The notes under the pieces: generated by a model | The model's database searches: none | Seen by the model: only the letters and a program-made list of their open reading frames with translations | Told to the model about the DNA's origin: nothing | Program-made: the position numbers and the translations under genes | NCBI RefSeq assembly: GCF_024323335.1 | Contig: NC_066581.1 | Span: 36,846,699 to 36,910,698, forward strand | Origin: Lathyrus oleraceus | Lineage: Eukaryota; Streptophyta; Magnoliopsida; Fabales; Fabaceae | Direction of reading: 5' to 3' | Length of the DNA: 64,000 nt | Shown here: positions 56,592 through 64,000 of the stretch, piece by piece | How positions within the stretch are numbered: position 1 is the stretch's first letter | How the letters are laid out: each line of letters begins with the position of its first letter

Positions 56592-59500
56592 AAGTGATCT
56601 CATGGAATCCATTGTAAACAATTCTGTTATGGCTCAGTATGATTTTGATAATCCCATCTACCAAGCTGAAGAGGAGGGTGAGGAAGACTGTGAACTCCCC
56701 GCAGAATTGGTCAGATTGCTGAAGTAGGAGGAAAGGGTCATCCAACCTCATCAGGAGGAGTTGGAGATTGTTAATCTGGGTACTGAGGATGCCAGAAGAG
56801 AGATCAAGATTGGGGCTGCTTTTGAGGACTTTGTCAAGAAGAGGCTGATTGAGATGCTGAGAGAATATGTGGAGATATTCGCCTGTTCATATCAAGATAT
56901 GCCGGGGTTGGATACAGACATTGTGGTGCATCGATTACCCCTCAGAGAAGAGTGTCCGTCGGTCAAGCAGAAGCTTCGCAGAACTAGTCCTGATATGGCT
57001 GTCAAGATCAAGGAAGAGGTTCAAAAGCAGTGGGATGCGGGTTTTCGGCTGTTACCAGTTATCCACCGTGGGTAGCCAACATCGTTCCTGTGCCGAAGAA
57101 GGATGGCAAAGTCAGAATGTGTGTCGATTACCGGGATTTGAACAGAGCGAGTCCGAAAGATGATTTCCCATTACCTCACATCGATGTATTGGTGGATAAT
57201 ACGGCTCAATCCTCGGTATTCTCTTTCATGGACGGTTTCTCAGGCTATAATCAGATTAAGATGGCGCCAGAGGACATGGAAAAGACGACATTCATTACAC
57301 CTTGGGGCACATTCTGCTATAAGGTGATGCCATTTGGCCTGAAGAATGTCGGTGCTACCTATCAGAGGGCTATGACGACTCTCTTTCATGACATGATGCA
57401 CAAAGAGATTGAAGTGTACGTGGATGATATGATTGCGAAGTCGCATACAGAAGAGGAGCACCTGGTTAATTTGCAGAAGTTGTTTGACAGATTGGTCAAG
57501 TTCAAACTGAGGCTGAATCCGAACAAGTGTACGTTTGGTGTGAGATCAGGGAAGCTGTTGGGCTTCATTGTCAGTGGAAAAGGGATTGAGGTTGATCCAG
57601 CAAAAGTCAAAGCTATTCAAGAGATGCCTGAGCCGAAAACGGAAAAGCAAGTCCGTGGGTTTTTAGGGAGGTTGAACTACATTGCAAGGTTCATATCTCA
57701 CCTAACTGCCATGTGTGAACCAATTTTCAAACTGCTTAGAAAGAATCAAGCAATCAGGTGGAATAATGACTGTCAGAAAGCTTTTGACAAGATAAAAGAG
57801 TATTTATAGAAACCTCCAATCCTGATTCCTCCAGTTCCAGGGAGACCACTGATAATGTACCTATCAATAAACGAGAACTCGATGGGGTGTGTATTGGGAC
57901 AGCATGACGAGTCTGGTCGAAAAGAGCATGCCATATACTACCTTAGCAAAAAGTTTACCGACTGTGAAACAAGATATTCACTGCTCGAGAAAACTTGTTG
58001 TGCTTTGGCCTGGGCTGCTCGCCGACTAAGGCAGTATATGTTGAACCATACTACCTTATTGATTTCTAAGATGGATCCAGTAAAGTACATCTTTGAGAAG
58101 TCGACTCTCACCGGGCGCGTTGCTCGATGGCAGATGATTTTAACAGAATATGACATCCAGTATACGTCACAGAAGGCCATCAAAGGTAGTATTCTGTCAG
58201 ACTACCTTGCCGAGCAACCAATCGATGATTATCAGCCGATGATGTTTGAATTCCCTGATGAGGACATCATGTATCTTAAGATGAAAGATTGCGAAGAGCC
58301 GCTTGTTGAGGAAGGAACGGATCCCGATGACAAGTGGACACTGATGTTTGATGGGGCTGTGAATATGAACGGTAATGGTGTTAGGGCAGTGCTCATTAAT
58401 CCTAAAGGGGCTCATATACCTTTCTCTGCCAGATTGACTTTTGACGTCACCAACAATGAAGCTGAGTATGAGGCTTGTATCATGGGGATAGAAGAAGCCA
58501 TTGATTTGAGGATCAAGACGTTTGACATTTATGGAGATTCCGCCCTAGTGATCAATCAGGTCAATGGAGATTGGAATACGAACCAACCGCATTTGATTCC
58601 GTATAGAGATTACACCAGAAGAATACTGACGTTCTTCAAGAAGGTGAAGTTGTACCATGTCCCCCGGGATGAGAACCAAATGGCTGATGCCTTGGCTACG
58701 TTGTCATCCATGATCAAAGTTCATTGGTGGAATCATGTGCCACATGTTGCGGTGAATCGACTCGAGAGGCCTGCGTATGTGTTTGCAGCCGAGACTGTTG
58801 TGATTGATGAGAAACCGTGGTACTATGACATCAAGAACTTCCTCAAGACTCAGGAGTATCCTGAAGGCGCGTCAAAGAATGATAAGAAGACCCTGAGAAG
58901 GCTAGCTGGAAGCTTTTATTTGAATCAGGATGACGTGTTGTACAAGAGGAACTTTGACATGGTCCTGCTCAGATGCGTGGATAGACACGAAGCAGACATG
59001 TTAATGCAAGAAATGCATGAAGGTTCGTTTGGTACACATGCTGGTGGTCATGCAATGACGAAGAAACTGTTGAGAGCCAGTTATTACTGGATGACTATGG
59101 AATCCAATTGTTTCAAGCACGCTCGGAAGTGCCATAAGTGCCAGATTTATGCTGATAAGGTGCATGTACCACCAAGCCCGTTGAATGTCATGAACTCGCC
59201 TTGGCCGTTTGCCATGTGGGGCACTGACATGATTGGGAAGATTGAGCCTACTGCTTCGAATGGACATCGCTTCATCCTGGTTTCGATTGATTACTTCACC
59301 AAGTGGGTGGAAGCAGCTTCCTATGCTAACGTTACCAAACAAGTGGTTGCCCGGTTCATCAAGAAAGAGATCATCTGTCGTTATGGAGTTCTTGAGAGAA
59401 TCATCACTGACAATGGTTCGAATCTCAATAACAAGATGATGAAAGAGCTTTGCAAAGATTACAAGATTGAACATCACAATTCTTCTCCTTACAGACCGAA

Positions 59501-60068
59501 GATGAATGGTGTTGTAGAGGCAGGAAACAAGAATATCAAGAAGATTGTGCAAAAGATGGTCGTTACGTACAAGGATTGGCATGAGATGCTGCCTTTCGCT
59601 TTGCATGGATACCGTACCTCAGTACGTACATCGACCGGGGCAACCCCGTACTCCCTTGTGTATGGTATGGAAGCAGTCCTACCTGTTGAAGTGGAGATCC
59701 CTTCTCTGAGAGTTTTGTTGGATGTCAAGCTGGACGAAGCCGAGTGGATTCAGACAAGGTTTAATGAGTTAAGCCTTATCGAAGAGAGACGGTTAGCAGC
59801 TGCGTGCCATGGGCAGTTATATCAGAGAAGGATGAAGCGAGCCTTTGATCAGAAAGTGCGTCCTCGAAGCTATCAGATTGGTGATCTAGTTTTGAAGAGG
59901 ATCCTTCCTCCCGGTACAGATAACAGGGGCAAGTGGACTCCTAATTACGAAGGTCCATACGTTGTGAAGAAGGTTTTCTCTGGTGGAGCCTTGATGCTTA
60001 CAACTATGGATGGTGAAGATTTTCCGTCCCCTGTCAACTCAGATGTAGTCAAAAAATACTTCGCATAA
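56592..60068 (+). pseudogene. pol: Element 3 pol: RT, double RNase H, integrase
   Basis: Order and motifs: MAQYDFDNPIYQ linker; RT (VRMCVDYRDLNRAS, FSGYNQIKMAPED, MPFGLKNVGATYQR, YVDDMIAKS, TFGVRSGKLLGFI); degenerate gypsy RNase H (MYLSINENSMGCVLG, first Asp missing); archaeal-type RNase H (WTLMFDGAVNMNGNGVRAV, NNEAEYEACIMG, YGDSALVINQ, DENQMADALATLSSM); integrase with HHCC finger (HEGSFGTHAGGHA, CHKCQIYADK), DDE core (GTDMIGK, ITDNGSNL, NGVVEAGNKN) and NYEGPYVV. Lesions: TAG at 56725-56727, shared with element M; a 1-nt deletion near 57045; TAG at 57807-57809 where element M has Gln. The last 737 codons (57855-60068) are open. Confidence 0.95.
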
Positions 60069-60077
60069 ATTGACCCG

Positions 60078-60269
60078 CTGGACAAAAAGAATAAAAAAGT
60101 CCAGGCAAAAAAGGGCATCCCGGCGAACCAAAAACAGAAAGAAAAGGTTCGGGCAAAAATTAGGGATAAAATGAAAAGAATTTGTACACCCGGTAAGTCG
60201 AAAACCCGCAAGGGCGGCTTAGGCAAAAATGGGTATCCCGGTGGATTGAAAACCCGAAAGGGCGATCCA
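60078..60269 (+). other. Four-hairpin array after the pol stop, element 3
   Basis: CTGGAC/GTCCAG (60078-60104), CGAACC/GGTTCG (60124-60151), TAAGTCG-AAAA-CCC-GCAA-GGG-CGGCTTA (60194-60221) and TGGATTG-AAAA-CCC-GAAA-GGG-CGATCCA (60242-60269). Linkers repeat GGCAAAAA and CCCGG. It begins 9 nt after the pol stop. The last two carry GNRA tetraloops. Confidence 0.82.
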
Positions 60270-60774
60270 GCCAAAAGAGGGATTAAAGCGAAGACTACAG
60301 TCTGAGTTATCTGTACTTCATCGCGCTTCAGTCGTCTGCCATCTCGAAAGATGTGATCGGTCCAGTCATTCTTCTCAGAAAGCAAGGAAGTTGGGAGGAA
60401 AATTGATGATCTATGAGTTATAACAGAATTGGGGAAATAGTGGATGCCGTGTTCACATTGCCATTAGGATAGTTTATTTTCCTTTTGTGCGTAATTACCT
60501 CTTTCTAGGAATTGCTTTCCAATGTATTCGCCTTTTCAGGCACATTTTCAATCAATAAAAGTCGTTATTCAGATAAATAGCTCCTTGTTCTTATTTTACT
60601 ATTTTGTTTGCAAAAACGTCCGAATTTTTGATAAACATTGCATATAAAAACGTGAAGGCTAAACAATAACTTGCAGAAAGATAAAACATTTGAAAATCAT
60701 TTTGAATGTTGAGGACACTTGAGCGTATCTTGTCCACGTATCCCCTGGGGGCATTTGTTGGGCTGTTTTGCAAG
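60270..60774 (+). other. Element 3 3' UTR, first spacer
   Basis: Gene-free. AATAAA at 60554-60559 in CAATCAATAAAAGTCG, conserved in element M at 27157-27162. No ORF above about 30 codons with support on the plus strand. Confidence 0.6.
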
Positions 60775-61485
60775 TCATCTGTGAGCATTCCCCAGCAGTT
60801 ATTTCCCCAAGCCAGTATGGAAGCTATCAGAGCTATGTTCCCATGCGGAAGTGTCTGTGGATAGTGCCTTCTATCCCCCAACAGATCTAAGGGTTGCCTA
60901 TCCCCAACAGGCCTGTATTTGCCGATTTCCTCCCCGAGTGGAGCGGGTTCAATGAAGTTTATCTCCAGCTGTTCTCCTAGCTGTGGATTTGTTTGGGTCG
61001 TCCCCAGCGGAGTGTTTTATTTCCCAGAGCAGAGTTTATCTTACTTGTGGATTGGTTGGGCTCTCCCTAGTGAAGTCGCCTGTTTGTCCCTAACAAGTCA
61101 CTTTATTACTCCCCGGCGAGTTGCCTTGTTTTCCCCCAGTGGATTTGTATTGATGGTTTCTCAGCGCAGTCGTCCTGCGTATTCCCCGGCGGGTGTTCAT
61201 CCTTTGCATTTTGCATATAGTGATCATTGCATCCTCAAAATGCGTAGCATTCCCATTCCATATGGAGCATTACGCCATAGAAAAATTCAAACATATGCAT
61301 TCATGTGTTAACCCAACCAGATCGTATCCCCGGCAGAGGCGGATCATTTTGTTCGACATCGGTACAGCACGTCTGCTACAATTACTCCTGACAACATTCA
61401 GGATTGATATTTCCCCCAGAGAGGTTTATTTCCTCACCCGTCCGCGAACGGAAAGCTTGTTTCTCCCCAGTGAGACCCCAGCAAG
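60775..61485 (+). repeat. Degenerate CCCCAG-type array
   Basis: About a dozen and a half variants of TTTCCCCAGYGGAGT at roughly 30-60 nt spacing: CCCCAGCAG, CCCCAACAGG, CCCCGAGTGGAG, CCCCAGCGGAGT, CCCTAGTGAAGT, CCCCGGCGAGTT, CCCCCAGTGGAT, CCCCGGCGGGTG, CCCCAGTGAGAC. Decayed counterparts are in element M near 26700-26830. The open frames of about 100-130 codons here are by-products of the repeat. Confidence 0.6.
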
Positions 61486-61572
61486 TGTTTAGCCTTGCCT
61501 TGACGTACTTAAGATGTCATTCTTGTGATACTGGTAAGTGTCATGTCAGCACCCGCGTGTGTTCTTTCTTCG

Positions 61573-62505
61573 GATGTCGGTAAACATCATCTTTCGATAT
61601 CGGTAAACATCGAGTCCCACTCCAGTCATCGGTAAATGTCTGGTCGTTTTTTCGGATGTCGGTAAACATCATCTTTCGATGTCGGTAAACGTCGAGTCTC
61701 ATCCCAGTCATCGGTAAATGTCTGGTCGCCTTTGTTTGATGTCAGTAAACATCATCTTTCGATGTCGGTAAACGTCGAGTTTTTCCAGTCATCAGTAAAT
61801 GTCTGGTAATTCCCCAGCTAGAGATCCCCAGTAGAGTCGTCGGTAAACGTCCTGTCTGGTTTCCTGTTACAAGTATTTGTTTTTACTTCCCCGGTAAAGT
61901 GTTCACCTCTCTGTTGGTGTCGATAAACATAGTCTTACCCCCCAGTCATCGGTAAATGTCTGGTCGTTTTTGGATGTCGGTAAACATCATCTTTCGATGT
62001 CGGTAAACGTCGAGTCTCATCCCAGTCATCGGTAAATGTCTGGTCGTGCGGTATTTTCTTGTTGATAAAATCGAGATCCCCAGGAGTCGTCGATAAACGT
62101 CTTGTCTGATTCCAAATACAAATATATCCTTTTCCTCCCCTAGTGGAGACGCCATCGGTAAATGGACCCGTTTGCTTCGATATCGGTAAATATCGAATGC
62201 CCAGTTTTAGCCGCCATCGGTAAATGGCCCCGCTTTCTTCGATATCGGTAAATATCGAGTCCCCAGTTGGAGCAGCCATCGGTAAATGGTCTTTTTGAAG
62301 TTGATATCGGTAAATATCAAGTTGCTTTGAAGCTACCATTGGTAGAGGGTCTTGCTTCCTTTTAACATCAAGTTGTTTCCCAGCAGCCATCGGTAAATGG
62401 TCTCGCTAAAGTTGATATCGGTAAATATCAGGTTTCCAGTATTTAGCCATCGGTAAATGGTTTCGCTTTCCTGAAGTTGTCATGCAGCCGTCATCGGTAA
62501 ATGAC
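61573..62505 (+). repeat. Array of CGGTAA-loop hairpins, 3' UTR of element 3
   Basis: About 24 hairpins with loop CGGTAA (rare CAGTAA or CGATAA) and a constant closing T-A pair. Stem classes: GATGT/ACATC (61573, 61655, 61973), CGATGT/ACGTCG (61677, 61760, 61995), CCAGTCAT/ATGTCTGG with one T-T mismatch (61622, 61704, 61942, 62022), CGATAT/ATATCG (62178, 62240), TTGATAT/ATATCAA (62301), TGATAT/ATATCA (62413), GCCAT/ATGGC (62213), CCAT/ATGG (62152, 62276, 62387, 62447), GTCAT/ATGAC (62490). The same classes form the tandem repeats of element M (24757-26300). Confidence 0.88.
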
Positions 62506-62626
62506 TTGGCTTTCCTTTGTATCATATCCCTCCATGTGCAAATTTCTACGGTTCTTTGGTATTCAATCCCTGTGTACCTTGAAAGTCTGACAGCCGTTGC
62601 TCTCATCCGTTCAGGTTCCCAGCTGA

Positions 62627-62641
62627 TTGAATAGGGGCAGC
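62627..62641 (+). promoter_or_regulatory. Polypurine-type tract, element 3
   Basis: TTGAATAGGGGCAGC immediately before the 3' LTR, identical to element M. Confidence 0.72.
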
Positions 62642-64000
62642 TGTAGCACCTCAAATTTGCACCTACCTTTTGTACATACATTTTCATATTAGGTCATTAA
62701 CATAACATAGTCCATTGCATAACATTGCATTGTCCTCTGCCCAAGTGCAGGCCCTCTGACAAAATTAGGTCAAATTGGTCAGGAGATCAGTCAGTCAAGC
62801 AAGCAAGTGCATTTCTCAAGGAGGCAAGGCCCTAGGGTTAGTCCCAACATGTTCACATGACCTAGGGGTCCTTTTGAAGTGTTTTGGTCAAGGATTGGTT
62901 GCTCAGAAGTCATCAGTCATTGTTCAATCCACCAGAAACCCTAGACAGTCAACCATGGTCAACTGTGCTTGAAATCAAGGATTTGAAGGTGGGAGATGGT
63001 TTGAAAGGCTTCATTCTTGTCCATACAAGTCTCATTTGACATTTCAAAGATCAAGATTGGAGAAAATAAAGTCAGACAAAAAGTTTCCTAAAATAGCAGG
63101 TGACCTGTAATTGGAAACTGCCAAAAATGGAAAGTTTTTCTCCTCAAATTTACATCATCATACAAGCTTCAAATGAATTTTTGTCCAACATGAAAGTTGA
63201 AGATCTTGTTCTCACCTTTCCAAAAAGTCCAAGAACACTCATTTCTCATTTATGGTTGGCAAGTTATGATCAAATCATTCTCAAGAAATTTTGAACTTCA
63301 AAGTGAGATAACTTCCAAACCATTTAGCCAAATTGAGTGAGGTTTTTTGCTACAAGTCACATTTGACATGCTTTCACCAAAAATCATCCAATCAAAATGG
63401 CCTTTTCCAAGTGCGTTGAATTAAAAAAGGGAAAGGTGAAAAATTGACCTTCAAATTAATCATTGTCTACACTTTCTACCAATTGGATTTGACTGAAAAC
63501 CACATTTGGAGTGTGCCTTAGCCCATTTTCGTGCACTTTAGCATGCACCCCCATGCATAATGTTGATTTTAGCAAATTGTCCAAATATCCATTTTCACTA
63601 ATTAACAAGGTTTGGCTTAAGGTTGATTAGTGGAATGCATTAACAGTTGGTACATATACATAATCAAAACAGAAAATACACTGGGAATTCACCAAAAACT
63701 CAGATCTAGATCTAGAAAAAGAAACTCTCTCATTTTTCTTCATCTTGATTTTTCTGAAAAATCTCCAAAGAACTCGTGCCTGGTTCATTGATTCATCACT
63801 CACTATCGTTTTGGAAGCTTTTACTAGCTGAATTTCCCAACTGTAAAGCAAGAACCAACACTGTTGCATCCAAGTACCTCACATGGCAGCTGTTGATTTG
63901 GACATTACCAAGCAAGTTTAAGCCACGAAATCCACGAAATCCACACTGCTATTCAAATCAGGTAAACTTTCGAACCTGGCCAATGGTGAAATCATGATAT
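62642..64000 (+). mobile_element. Element 3 3' LTR, first 1.36 kb
   Basis: Repeats 45607-47040 from TGTAGCACCTC. Differences seen by eye: about 20 substitutions, a ~23-nt deletion near 63371, a 1-nt deletion at TCGTGCC (63775-63781) and a ~50-60-nt deletion near 63928 with a short local duplication (CGAAATCCA twice). It runs off the window. Confidence 0.95.

Larger units (their letters stand above)
45607..64000 (+). mobile_element. Element 3: near-complete Ogre retrotransposon
   Basis: 5' LTR 45607-50169, PBS, ORF1, gag-pro, intron, pol, 3' UTR, polypurine-type tract, and 3' LTR from 62642 running off the window. With a 4.56 kb LTR the full length would be about 21.6 kb, in the usual Ogre range. 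It is inserted in the intron of element 2; GACGG (45602-45606) is the expected target duplication. By eye about 20 substitutions and a few indels separate the LTRs over the ~1.3 kb comparable here, so the insertion is fairly recent. gag-pro and pol carry stops and one frameshift; ORF1 does not. Confidence 0.95.

Noticed and set aside
60919..61492. Open frames of 99-130 codons in the 3' UTR of element 3
   Set aside because: They follow the CCCCAG repeat in two frames, have skewed composition and are not conserved in element M.
60069..62641. Envelope-like gene after pol
   Set aside because: No long sense ORF, signal peptide or membrane segment. The region is structured repeat UTR.

Overview
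This window looks like repeat-rich nuclear DNA from a flowering plant, most likely a legume of the pea/vetch/lentil group. That placement is an inference from the giant Ogre/Tat-type Ty3/gypsy elements and the nested-retrotransposon layout. I see no host protein-coding gene. The only non-transposon genes are two decayed copies of one tRNA gene.

Layout. 1-2179 is the 3' part of an Ogre-type LTR, inserted into an old copia fragment. 2180-19194 holds two direct copies (A and B, period about 9.59 kb) of a composite unit. Each copy contains a minus-strand Ty1/copia RT fragment, a plus-strand Athila-like pol fragment, an old minus-strand Tat/Ogre-like LTR and a tRNA-Ile(UAU)-like gene. A third copy (C) starts abruptly at 34446 and ends at 39108. 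Between B and C lies a minus-strand Ogre (element M, 19195-34445), complete at its 3' end (5.4 kb LTR) but cut inside gag at an AAGCTT site. Copy C carries a 1.8 kb solo LTR with a clear 5-nt target duplication. It is then interrupted by three successively nested plus-strand elements: the first 295 nt of an LTR (X, 39109), a Tat element with a 1.66 kb LTR (element 2, 39404-45606), and a nearly complete Ogre (element 3, from 45607 past the window end). Element 3 has a 4.56 kb LTR, PBS, an open ORF1, gag, protease, an intron, RT, a double RNase H, integrase, a long structured 3' UTR and the start of its 3' LTR.

Coding state. gag-pro and pol are decayed in all three large elements, mostly by in-frame TAG codons that replace CAG, whereas ORF1 of element 3 is open. 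A 257-nt intron between protease and RT in element 3 and a 255-nt one in element M each join pro to pol in frame. The two lengths differ by 2 nt, exactly as the offset of the flanking frames requires.

Most interesting result. The non-coding parts of these elements are full of short hairpins whose loops are constant while both arms change together, between copies within an element and between elements. There are at least five families: (1) paired hairpins joined by TACGTAGGCA in the transcribed part of the LTRs; (2) an AGTA-loop hairpin near the LTR 3' end; (3) a hairpin inside the pro-pol intron; (4) a four-hairpin array with GNRA tetraloops right after the pol stop; (5) long arrays of CGGTAA-loop hairpins in the 3' UTR, which include the 61-, 77- and 169-bp tandem repeats. 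I found this covariation by eye. It suggests selected RNA structures in Ogre/Tat genomic RNA that, to my knowledge, are not described as such. No folding or database search was run.
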